In this document: piece by piece, positions 1-6,518 of the stretch | Layout: every line of letters starts with the position of its first letter | Position numbering within the stretch: position 1 is the first letter of the stretch | Source: CAZKCK01 sp964552325 | GTDB lineage: Bacteria; Bacteroidota; Bacteroidia; Bacteroidales; TTA-H9 | DNA: 6,519 bases | Assembly: GCA_964552325.1 (NCBI GenBank) | Contig: CAZKHA010000192.1 | Coordinates: 1 to 6,519, forward strand | Direction of reading: 5' to 3' | Made by a program: the position numbers and the translations under genes | The notes under the pieces: generated by a model | The model's database searches: none | The model's input: only the letters and a program-made list of their open reading frames with translations | Told to the model about the DNA's origin: nothing

Positions 1-112
1 TAAAAAGTAAGTTTTTCTAATCATGTGATGAGTTTTTTTGATTACAATTTTTTTAAACACCGTTTACCCCTTGGGTGTTAAAGCATTTGAGTTAACAAAT
101 TGTTATGTTTTG

Positions 113-142
113 CAGCCCTTAGAACTAACAAGGCTAAGGCTG
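113..142 (+). repeat. Imperfect inverted repeat / hairpin
   Basis: The arm CAGCCCTTAG (113-122) pairs with CTAAGGCTG (134-142) over nine pairs with one bulged C and an 11-base loop. Only a short run of four T follows (149-152), so it is a poor match to an intrinsic terminator. The 5' arm can alternatively pair with AAGGGCTG at 218-225 (eight perfect pairs). The role is unknown; it could be the 3' hairpin of an upstream transcript. Confidence 0.35.
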
Positions 143-220
143 GGCAGCTTTTAAGATGCCATGAAGAAAATCAACAACAGTAGGAGTTTCTAAAAATTCT
201 GTCAGTGGTAAAACATAAAG

Positions 221-262
221 GGCTGTCATTCAGAGGGCAATGCAATATTGCTAGGAACCTCC
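221..262. repeat. Candidate degenerate dispersed extragenic repeat
   Basis: The stretch begins GGCTGTCATTCAGAGGGCAA and ends AGGAACCTCC, with the palindrome GCAATATTGC between. I recall extragenic elements of the general form 'gTCATTCnGAG...GGAATCTCC' scattered in many copies between genes in Bacteroidota genomes; this looks like a decayed member. Only one copy is visible here, so membership in a repeat family is inference from remembered patterns, not shown by this window. Confidence 0.3.
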
Positions 263-274
263 CATAATATTATG

Positions 275-305
275 ATTATTTACCAGACAATAATGGTTTT
301 TTTTT
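275..305 (+). terminator. Weak terminator-like hairpin with T tract
   Basis: ATTATT (275-280) can pair with AATAAT (289-294) around an 8-base loop, followed by GG and nine T (297-305). A competing fold pairs CCAT (262-265) with ATGG (293-296) plus an inner TATT/AATA helix. The stem is all A-T and therefore weak, but its position between the window start and the gene at 462, with a nine-T tract, fits the end of an upstream + strand transcript. It may equally be chance in AT-rich DNA. Confidence 0.25.
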
Positions 306-369
306 GATTTTTACCCCACCACGTTAAACCTTTTTACGTAGTATGTATCACAAACCCAGCCCGAAAATT

Positions 370-383
370 TTATAAATTTATAA
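370..383. promoter_or_regulatory. 14-base perfect AT palindrome with a near-match to a Bacteroidota -7 box
   Basis: TTATAAATTTATAA is a perfect palindrome 79 bases before the start of the sulfotransferase-like gene. Within it, TAAATTTA (373-380) matches the Bacteroidota -7 consensus TAnnTTTG at every fixed position except the last. No TTG is found at the expected -33 spacing, which weakens the promoter reading. Pure A/T palindromes are common in AT-rich intergenic DNA, so this is a candidate promoter or regulator site only. Confidence 0.2.
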
Positions 384-461
384 CACATCCTCATTATTTT
401 ATTAACCTTAGGTGCTTTAGATCATAAAAAATTACCGTACTATCCACAAAAACTGCTACTT

Positions 462-3113
462 ATGAAACCTAGAATGCTCTTGATGGCTCCGCTATATTTG
501 CTTATTTTGTTCTTTTTAGCACCCAACGTTTCATTAGCTCAGCAATGGGGTGCGTACACCTTGTACAGCGTTCAAAACAGCACTTCGGCATATTTAATTG
601 ACACCAATGGAACCACATACCACAGTTGGACTTTTCCTACTACAGCAAAAACCTGCTATTCGAGTTATTTGTTAGAAGGCGGAACATTATTGCGAACTGT
701 TACAAAGCCCGGAAACATTTTAACTGGAGGCCCTATGAGCGGAGAGTTTCAAAAAGTGGATTGGAATGGCAACGTTATTTGGGATTATTCATACTCATCG
801 GCCACGTATTGCACCCATCACGACATTTGCCCTATGCCCAACGGTAATGTGCTTGTAATTGCCTACGATGTACGTACAGCGGCAGAAGCCACCCAAGCTG
901 GCTCTTCGCAAAACATTGTTATTTGGAGCGAGAAAATCCTTGAAATCCAACAAACAGGCCCTACAACTGGCACAATTGTTTGGGAGTGGAAGCTTTGGGA
1001 TCATCTGTGCCAGAATTATAACTCGGCTAAGGATAATTATGTTACATCCATTTCGGAGCATCCCGAATTGATGAACATAAATTACAACACCCAAAAAGAT
1101 TGGATTCACATGAATGGGATCGACTACAATCCAACTTTAGATCAAATTACAGTAAGCTCTCATAATATCAACGAGTTGTATGTAATCGACCACAGCACCA
1201 CCACTGCGCAAGCCGCTGGCCATACGGGTGGAAATGGGGGAAAAGGAGGTGATTTTTTGTACCGTTGGGGAAATCCAGCAGCTTACTCGACCACAGGTTC
1301 TAATGTGTTTCATGTTGCACATGATGCGCACTGGGTGCCAGCAGCTTGCCCAAATGCTGGCTATCTAGTTGCTTTTAACAACAATGGCATATCCATGAGT
1401 CAGTCATGTATTGATTTGATTTCGCCCCCACTTACAGCTTACAATTACTCGAAAACCCCTGGTGTTGCCTATTTACCAACTACATATAACCAGCGAATTG
1501 CTTGTTCGGGTCATGCAAATAACATGGGCAACTCCCAGCAATTGCCAAATGGAAACACGCTCATCTGTGTTGCTACGGCTGGCTACATCTACGAAATTAA
1601 TGCAGCAGGCACTACGCTATGGTCAAAAACCGTAAGTGGTTCTGTAGCTCAAGCCTTTAGGTATTCAGCTTGTTATGTAGCTGGTTCTGCACCCACGGTT
1701 TCTGCCTCTGCAACGCCTTCAGCTGTTTGCTCCGGAAGCGCTGTTCAATTAACTGCCACCTCTACAGGCTCCAATTTGACGTACTCATGGGTTTCAAATC
1801 CTGTAGGTTTTACATCAACCTTGCAAAATCCAGTAGCTTATCCTTCGGTAAACACAACTTATACCGTTACTGTTAATTCGGCGGGTTGTACTGCATCATC
1901 TTCGGTTCCTGTTGTTGTTACACCCGGACCAACGGCCACTGCCACTGCTGCTGGTAACACTATGTTTTGCCAAGGAGGTTCTGTTGACCTTAATGCCAAC
2001 ACAGGCACGGGATTAACCTATCAATGGCAAAGCAATGGAGTAAACATTAACGGAGCTATCCTGCCATCCTATACGGCATCAACATCAGGGAATTATTCCG
2101 TAATCGTAACAAATACATCATGTTCTGCAACGTCCAATACCATTACCGTTACGGTAGTTGAATATCCTCAAGCATCCATATCGCCTTCGGGTTCAACCAC
2201 TTTTTGCCAAGGAAATAGCGTGCTTCTTTCGGCTACAACCGGTTCTTCCTATACATATCAGTGGTTAAAAAATGGAGCAACAATTAATGGGGCAACCTCG
2301 CAAACCTATTTGGCAAGTGAGGCTGGCGACTATAGCGTAACAATAACAAATTCAGGCAGCTGTTCTTCTACCTCAACCGCGGTTACCATTGTGGTAAACC
2401 CCTTGCCAACATCCAATATTACAGCCAATGGCCCCACAATTTTCTGTAATGGAGGAATTGTTGTATTATCAGCCAATCAATCAGCTGGCTACTCCTATCA
2501 ATGGCTTCTGAACGGTAATGCTATTTTGGGAGCGCTTAGCCCTGATTATTCGGCAACCACCTCAGGGGCATATTCGTGTAACATAACGAATGCTGAATTA
2601 TGTTCGAAAACATCCAATGTTATTACGGTTACGGTGAATGAGCTTCCTGCAACCCCTTCAATCACACAGAATGGCAATACCTTAAACTCCAGCCCGGCGG
2701 CACAATACCAGTGGTATTTTGAAGGAAATCAACTTAACGGAGCAACAAACCAAACATACAACCCATCGCAACAAGGCAATTATCAGGTAATGATTTGGGA
2801 TGCCAACGATTGTCCGTCAAGTCTTTCGGCTCCGTTTGCATTTGTGTTTACAGCAATCGATGATTTATCTGTTAATAATTTCGCTGTAAGGATATACCCG
2901 AACCCAGTTTCTGGCATTCTTTATATAGAGCCAATTAGCAATCAATCAAAAGGATTTTATGTTCAATTGTTGAACACAACAGGTCAATTGATGATCCAAG
3001 AAAACCAAGCTCGGCAGCTAGATGTTTCTCGGCTCAACCCGGGTATGTATTTTTTGCGTATCATGTTTGATGGTGAGCAAGCCGTATCGTATAAAATTAA
3101 TATATTGAAATAA
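462..3113 (+). CDS. T9SS-secreted aryl-sulfate sulfotransferase-like protein with Ig/PKD-like repeats
   Basis: 883 residues. The signal peptide is residues 1-26 (hydrophobic core about 11-20, cleavage after SLA, before QQ). Residues about 29-405 resemble the bacterial aryl-sulfate sulfotransferase family, PAPS-independent beta-propeller enzymes that move sulfate between phenols through a sulfated histidine. Family-like motifs are HHDICPMPNGN (119-129), DWIHMNGIDYNP (213-224), SSHNINELYVIDH (232-244), YRWGNP, the histidine cluster HVAHDAHW (H284, H287, H290) and QLPNGNTLI (360-368). I cannot say which histidine is catalytic. Residues 411-797 are five Ig/PKD-like units; the last three full ones are each 80 residues. 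Residues about 806-883 are a type A T9SS sorting domain (YPNP 812-815, LNPGMYFLRI near the end), which implies export through the outer membrane. Known family members are mostly periplasmic, so a surface form is notable. ATG 462 is chosen because it precedes the charged n-region; internal Met5 and Met8 would also leave a signal peptide. No Shine-Dalgarno is seen. First gene of a probable operon. Alternative: a non-catalytic propeller adhesin. Confidence 0.82.
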   Translation: MKPRMLLMAPLYLLILFFLAPNVSLAQQWGAYTLYSVQNSTSAYLIDTNGTTYHSWTFPTTAKTCYSSYLLEGGTLLRTVTKPGNILTGGPMSGEFQKVDWNGNVIWDYSYSSATYCTHHDICPMPNGNVLVIAYDVRTAAEATQAGSSQNIVIWSEKILEIQQTGPTTGTIVWEWKLWDHLCQNYNSAKDNYVTSISEHPELMNINYNTQKDWIHMNGIDYNPTLDQITVSSHNINELYVIDHSTTTAQAAGHTGGNGGKGGDFLYRWGNPAAYSTTGSNVFHVAHDAHWVPAACPNAGYLVAFNNNGISMSQSCIDLISPPLTAYNYSKTPGVAYLPTTYNQRIACSGHANNMGNSQQLPNGNTLICVATAGYIYEINAAGTTLWSKTVSGSVAQAFRYSACYVAGSAPTVSASATPSAVCSGSAVQLTATSTGSNLTYSWVSNPVGFTSTLQNPVAYPSVNTTYTVTVNSAGCTASSSVPVVVTPGPTATATAAGNTMFCQGGSVDLNANTGTGLTYQWQSNGVNINGAILPSYTASTSGNYSVIVTNTSCSATSNTITVTVVEYPQASISPSGSTTFCQGNSVLLSATTGSSYTYQWLKNGATINGATSQTYLASEAGDYSVTITNSGSCSSTSTAVTIVVNPLPTSNITANGPTIFCNGGIVVLSANQSAGYSYQWLLNGNAILGALSPDYSATTSGAYSCNITNAELCSKTSNVITVTVNELPATPSITQNGNTLNSSPAAQYQWYFEGNQLNGATNQTYNPSQQGNYQVMIWDANDCPSSLSAPFAFVFTAIDDLSVNNFAVRIYPNPVSGILYIEPISNQSKGFYVQLLNTTGQLMIQENQARQLDVSRLNPGMYFLRIMFDGEQAVSYKINILK
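1692..2852 (+). repeat. Five tandem Ig/PKD-like domain units inside the sulfotransferase-like gene
   Basis: The units begin at residues 411, 490, 570, 650 and 730. Units 2, 3 and 4 (1929-2168, 2169-2408, 2409-2648) are each exactly 80 codons and share the pattern FC-x-G, then YQW-x-x-NG-x-x-I/L-x-GA, then SG-x-YS, then a second Cys and S-x-T/TSN. Candidate disulfide pairs are C423/C476, C503/C554, C582/C634 and C662/C714; core Trp are W443, W522, W601 and W681. Unit 1 has a PKD-like middle instead of the YQW-x-x-NG core. Unit 5 is 68 residues, lacks the first Cys and keeps YQW (749-751) and C784. Unit 4 has an extra Cys (C706). The array likely acts as a spacer or adhesive stalk between the propeller and the sorting domain. 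Confidence 0.8.
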
Positions 3114-3134
3114 TTCCCCCAATTTGTAATTTTT
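3105..3134 (+). promoter_or_regulatory. Possible internal Bacteroidota-type promoter before the second gene
   Basis: TTG (3105-3107) is followed after 19 bases by TAATTTTA (3127-3134), which matches TAnnTTTG except for the last base. The spacing suits the -33/-7 promoter of Bacteroidota. The TTG lies in the last codons of the gene before. Transcription would start only about ten bases before the ATG at 3150, and the surrounding DNA is very AT-rich, so a chance match is quite possible. Confidence 0.2.
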
Positions 3135-3149
3135 ATAATAATTAAAATA

Positions 3150-4151
3150 ATGAAAAAAATATTAATTGTTTTTGTTTTGCTCGCACTGGCAGGCAGTACC
3201 TTTGCAAAAAAAGTGAAGTTTGCGGTAGATATGACAGGGCAAACCGTTAATGTTACAGGGGTTCATGTTTCTGGTGACTTTCAGGAAGCAGCGGGTTTCG
3301 TGGGCGGAAACTGGCAATCAAACACAAGCATGCTAACACAGGAACCCGGAACCGAAATTTATAGCATTGTGGTTGATGTCCCAGCATTTACAAAGTATGA
3401 ATATAAGTTTCTCAACGGCGATTTATGGTATGAAGTTGAATTTGTTCCGGTTGAATCGCGCGTGGGTTATAATTTTAATGATAACCGATGGATTTACATC
3501 GATTCTTTAGCCAACGATACAACCTTGGTTGGGCCCATGCTTTTTGCCGGAAATGCACCCCAAGGCCAATATTTAGTACGGTTTAAGGTTGATATGCAAG
3601 AAGTTCCAACCATAAGTCCTTTGGGTGTTCATGTTGCTGGAAGCTTCCAAGGTTGGAACACACGAAACAACATTCTGTACAGTTTTGGAGAAAACATTTA
3701 TGAAAACATCGTTTATGTTGACCAAACAGTTGGCAGCGTGGAATATAGATTTTGTAATGGCGTACAAGCTGCAGGTTATGAAACTGTGCCAACCCTATGC
3801 TCGGTAAATGGAAACCGCGAATTAGCTGTTAAAAAGGATACAGTGTTTGATGCATTTTGCTTTTCGTCATGTTATGCTTGTGGAGTTCAGGCCGTTCCTG
3901 CTTCTACTAAGCTTGGCTCCTTCAGCTTATACCCTAATCCGGCCCAAGGCATGGCCTATTGCAGTTTAGGTTCGGTTGATAAAGATGCTTACATTGAGGT
4001 TTATAACCTTACTGGCAATCGGGTGAGAACACTAAGCTGCGGCCAACAATTAGTTGTAAACATCAACCTTGCAGGTTTAAATGCTGGATTATACTTGGTG
4101 CGATTGCATAATGGCGATCAAATCATAACGCGACGATTAACTGTTGAATAA
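3150..4151 (+). CDS. Secreted tandem CBM48/CBM20-like protein with T9SS sorting domain
   Basis: 333 residues. The signal peptide is residues 1-19 (KK followed by a hydrophobic core, cleavage after TFA). Two related beta-sandwich units follow. Unit 1 (about 22-125) starts VKFAVDM and has GVHVSGDF and YEYKFLNGDLWYE. Unit 2 (about 142-245) starts VRFKVDM and has GVHVAGSFQGWN (159-170) and VEYRFCNG. The 'G-V-H-V-x-G-x-F-x-x-W' and 'Y-x-y-K/R-F-x-N-G' patterns are typical of glycogen- or starch-binding E-set domains (AMPK-beta, CBM48, CBM20). Unit 1 has no cysteine and an insertion before its Trp (W55). Unit 2 has C202, C217, C237, C241 and C244, ending FSSCYAC. Residues about 255-333 are a type A T9SS sorting domain (YPNP 261-264, LNAGLYLVRL). 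No catalytic residues are recognised, so a binding or adaptor role is inferred and glycan binding is untested. It lies 36 bases after the previous gene and 9 bases before the CotH-like gene, arguing for joint expression. The start context is A-rich (AAAATAATG) without Shine-Dalgarno. Confidence 0.8.
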   Translation: MKKILIVFVLLALAGSTFAKKVKFAVDMTGQTVNVTGVHVSGDFQEAAGFVGGNWQSNTSMLTQEPGTEIYSIVVDVPAFTKYEYKFLNGDLWYEVEFVPVESRVGYNFNDNRWIYIDSLANDTTLVGPMLFAGNAPQGQYLVRFKVDMQEVPTISPLGVHVAGSFQGWNTRNNILYSFGENIYENIVYVDQTVGSVEYRFCNGVQAAGYETVPTLCSVNGNRELAVKKDTVFDAFCFSSCYACGVQAVPASTKLGSFSLYPNPAQGMAYCSLGSVDKDAYIEVYNLTGNRVRTLSCGQQLVVNINLAGLNAGLYLVRLHNGDQIITRRLTVE

Positions 4152-4160
4152 TACATTAAG

Positions 4161-6455
4161 ATGAAAGTATTTTTACAAAAGCTTTTTCTTGCTTTGTTTT
4201 TAGTTTTTGGCTTCCTTTCACTAAATGCGCAGCCCGACCTATATGATTTAAGCACTATTCAAAAAGTTGAGATAAAATTTACGCAAACGAATTGGGATTA
4301 CATGCTTGACACTGCAAAAGCTGGAGCAGATGGCTATACCTTGTGTGAATGGGTAAAAATTAATGGTTATCAGTATGATAGTGCTGGCGTTAAATACAAG
4401 GGAAGCAGTTCTTACGACCCAAGTTATGTTAAGAACCCTTTCAATATTTCGCTGGATGAATTTAAGGGCCAAACCTATAATGGCATAAAAACCCTAAAAT
4501 TGGCAAATTGCTATTCCGACCCATCTATGATTCGGGAGGTGTTGGCTTATAATCTATTAGGTAATTATATGGATTGCCCTCGATCCAATTTCGCTCAACT
4601 TTATATCAATGGCAATTATATAGGATTGTATTCGAACGACGAATCGGTGAATAAAAAGTTTTGTTCTGCCCATTTCAATTCGTCAAAAAACACATTTATT
4701 AAGTGTAGCCCCGAAGTTACAGGGCCACAATCACGTAGCAGCCTTCAATTTGTATCGAATGATAGCAGCTTGTATTTCGGCAAATATGAGCTAGAATCGG
4801 ATTATGGGTGGAATGATTTGGTGGAATTAACCAATATTGTATCGAACCAACCTGAGCAACTAAGCACTGTTTTTGATATGGATAGGTTAACCTGGATGTT
4901 AGCATTCAATAGCTTGATTGTTAACCTTGATAGTTATAATGGCTGGTTTTCGCAAAATTATTACATCTATAAGGACAACTTTAACCGTTATAACCCGGTG
5001 GTTTGGGACTTAAATATGTCGTTTGGGGGTTTCCCGTTTGTGGGAACACAGGGTGGTGGATCGGGCAGTTTAACCATAGCTAATATGAAGAATTTAAGCC
5101 CGCTCACACATTCTTCGGATACGGATTGGCCCTTAATTAGAAACATATTAGCCGACTCCTATTATCGAAAAGTATATTTTGCCCATTTACGAACCATGCT
5201 TCAGGAGCAAATAGCCTCCAATGCATACCAAACCCTCGCAACACAATTGCAAGCAATTGTTGATACGGCCGTTCTATCCGACACAAACAAATTCTTCACA
5301 TATACCAACTTTACGAGTGGTTTAATTACCGATGTTAATGTGGGCACTTATACCATTCCGGGTATCACAAATTTGATGGAGGCCCGCGCTTCTTACCTTG
5401 CATCTTTTGCTGAATTAACCGCCGAAGCCCCATCTATTGCAAGCGTTACGGCTTCCAACGCTGCGCCTGTAGTTGGCCAAACCATTACCTTAACTGCCAC
5501 AATAAACAATGCTGCTGAGGCATATCTGAATTACCGTTTTGGTGTGTTTGGCCCATTTATACGCCTACAAATGTACGATGATGGCGCTCATAACGATGGT
5601 TTAGCCAACGACTTGGTATATGGCGTTTCCATTGCGATGGACCAATTATCATTAAGTTATTACATTTCGGCACTCAATCAGCAGGCAGCCATGTTAGCAC
5701 CAGAACGTGCCGAACATGAGTTTTACACGCTCGAAGCCCATTTAATTAACGCATTACCCGGAGAAATTACCATCAACGAATTCTTGGCTAAAAACGATAA
5801 CGAAAACGTAAATGAATTGGGCAGTCACGAAGACTGGCTTGAATTAAAAAACAATACCGACCACGACATCGATCTGTATGGTTTATATCTTTCAGATGAT
5901 TTTGAAACCCCTGCGAAGTTTGCTTTTATCGAAGGAAGTGTTATACTATCCGGAGGTTATTTGCCGATTTGGGCCGATGAAGAAAGCAGTACAACTACAT
6001 ATATTCATTGCGGTTTTAAACTTTCTGCTGGGGGCGATGAGCTTATGTTGAGCGACGGGGCCGGTACTATAATTGACAGTCTTACATTTGGTGCCCAAAC
6101 AGCCGATGTTTCGATGGGGCGATGCCCAAATGGCACTGGGGAATTTGTTGCTCAAAATGCTCCGAGTTTTGCTGCCGCCAACACCTGCGGAGAGGGAATT
6201 GAATATGATGAAATTGATTTACTTACGCTTGTACCCAATCCCAGTACTGGCCTTGTACAATTAGCGCAATTGCCTGTAGGCTCAGCTACTATCGAAGTGT
6301 TGAACGTTATGGGCGCACGAATGCTCCAACAACGCATTTATACAAGCGAATTAAGCTTGCAATTGGGTGCATTACCCAAAGGATTGTACGCTGTTATTGT
6401 ACGAAATAGTGGCAGCAAACTCTTGGCTTACACTAAATTGCTCCTCGTAAAATAA
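4161..6455 (+). CDS. T9SS-secreted CotH-family kinase with lamin-tail domain
   Basis: 764 residues. The signal peptide is residues 1-23 (cleavage after LNA, before QP). Residues about 30-420 are a CotH kinase domain. CotH proteins are atypical secreted kinases; spore-coat CotH phosphorylates coat proteins. Visible family motifs are GVKYKGSSS (76-84, with K78/K80), LKLAN (112-116), DPSMIREVLAYNLL (120-133), YINGNYIGLYSNDES (148-162, E161), K181, NLDSYNGWFSQNYYIY (255-270, D257) and VVWDLNMSFGG (280-290, D283). The last motif has Asn285 where many CotH proteins have a second Asp. Residues about 425-530 are a beta-sandwich with an acidic loop YDDGAHNDG (472-480) that could bind calcium. Residues about 533-670 resemble a lamin-tail domain (ITINEFLAKN, DWLELKN, LYGLYLSDD, FGAQTADVSMGR). 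Residues about 684-764 are a type A T9SS sorting domain (VPNP 691-694, LPKGLYAVIV). The gene starts 9 bases after the preceding stop, so it is very likely in the same operon. Substrate and ATP source outside the cell are unknown. Start chosen for the signal peptide; no Shine-Dalgarno is seen. Confidence 0.9.
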   Translation: MKVFLQKLFLALFLVFGFLSLNAQPDLYDLSTIQKVEIKFTQTNWDYMLDTAKAGADGYTLCEWVKINGYQYDSAGVKYKGSSSYDPSYVKNPFNISLDEFKGQTYNGIKTLKLANCYSDPSMIREVLAYNLLGNYMDCPRSNFAQLYINGNYIGLYSNDESVNKKFCSAHFNSSKNTFIKCSPEVTGPQSRSSLQFVSNDSSLYFGKYELESDYGWNDLVELTNIVSNQPEQLSTVFDMDRLTWMLAFNSLIVNLDSYNGWFSQNYYIYKDNFNRYNPVVWDLNMSFGGFPFVGTQGGGSGSLTIANMKNLSPLTHSSDTDWPLIRNILADSYYRKVYFAHLRTMLQEQIASNAYQTLATQLQAIVDTAVLSDTNKFFTYTNFTSGLITDVNVGTYTIPGITNLMEARASYLASFAELTAEAPSIASVTASNAAPVVGQTITLTATINNAAEAYLNYRFGVFGPFIRLQMYDDGAHNDGLANDLVYGVSIAMDQLSLSYYISALNQQAAMLAPERAEHEFYTLEAHLINALPGEITINEFLAKNDNENVNELGSHEDWLELKNNTDHDIDLYGLYLSDDFETPAKFAFIEGSVILSGGYLPIWADEESSTTTYIHCGFKLSAGGDELMLSDGAGTIIDSLTFGAQTADVSMGRCPNGTGEFVAQNAPSFAAANTCGEGIEYDEIDLLTLVPNPSTGLVQLAQLPVGSATIEVLNVMGARMLQQRIYTSELSLQLGALPKGLYAVIVRNSGSKLLAYTKLLLVK

Positions 6456-6486
6456 TTATCCCTTCCCTCTCTCTGTTTTCTGGCCC

Positions 6487-6518
6487 GAAGAGTGGTTGCC
6501 TTTGTGTAGCCGCTCTTC
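6487..6518 (+). terminator. Strong hairpin after the last gene, probable operon terminator
   Basis: GAAGAGTGGTTGC (6487-6499) pairs with GTAGCCGCTCTTC (6506-6518) in a continuous 13-pair stem, including three G-U pairs, around a six-base loop (6500-6505). It lies 31 bases after the CotH-like stop codon, the usual place for an intrinsic terminator. The window ends one base after the stem, so the T tract needed to confirm termination cannot be seen. It could also be a bidirectional terminator or another extragenic stem-loop. Confidence 0.55.

Larger units (their letters stand above)
1..461. other. AT-rich non-coding region upstream of the three-gene cluster
   Basis: No convincing gene is visible here on either strand; the best forward start (161) gives only ten codons. 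The region holds several imperfect inverted repeats (52-61 with 74-82; 113-122 with 134-142), two perfect AT-rich palindromes (263-274 and 370-383), a 10-base palindrome GCAATATTGC (242-251), two T tracts (34-39 region and 297-305) and a stretch resembling a dispersed extragenic repeat (about 221-262). It probably contains the end of an upstream transcription unit and the promoter of the gene at 462, but no promoter can be assigned with confidence. The upstream gene is outside the window. Confidence 0.6.

Noticed and set aside
52..82. Bulged stem (TTTAAACACC with GGTGTTAAA) as a terminator
   Set aside because: No T tract follows on the + strand, and on the - strand the stem is followed by A-rich rather than T-rich sequence.
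104..112. TATGTTTTG as a -7 promoter box
   Set aside because: It needs three spacer bases where the TAnnTTTG consensus has two, and no TTG lies at a suitable distance upstream.
161..193. Short forward reading frame starting MKKINN
   Set aside because: Only ten codons, no upstream signal and no recognisable product; treated as chance.
626..1331. Several overlapping frames of 60-104 codons on both strands inside the sulfotransferase-like gene
   Set aside because: They lie wholly within a gene with clear domain structure, have no start signals and give low-complexity or unlikely proteins; shadows.
1929..2648. Regular spacing considered as a CRISPR-like or satellite repeat
   Set aside because: The 240-base period is coding, reading frame is kept, and similarity is at protein level (Ig-like units) rather than identical DNA repeats.
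3573..3807. Three overlapping short frames inside the tandem CBM-like gene
   Set aside because: Fully covered by a well-supported + strand gene and without family features.
5946..6337. Short frames on both strands within the lamin-tail and sorting-domain region
   Set aside because: Shadow frames of the CotH-like gene.
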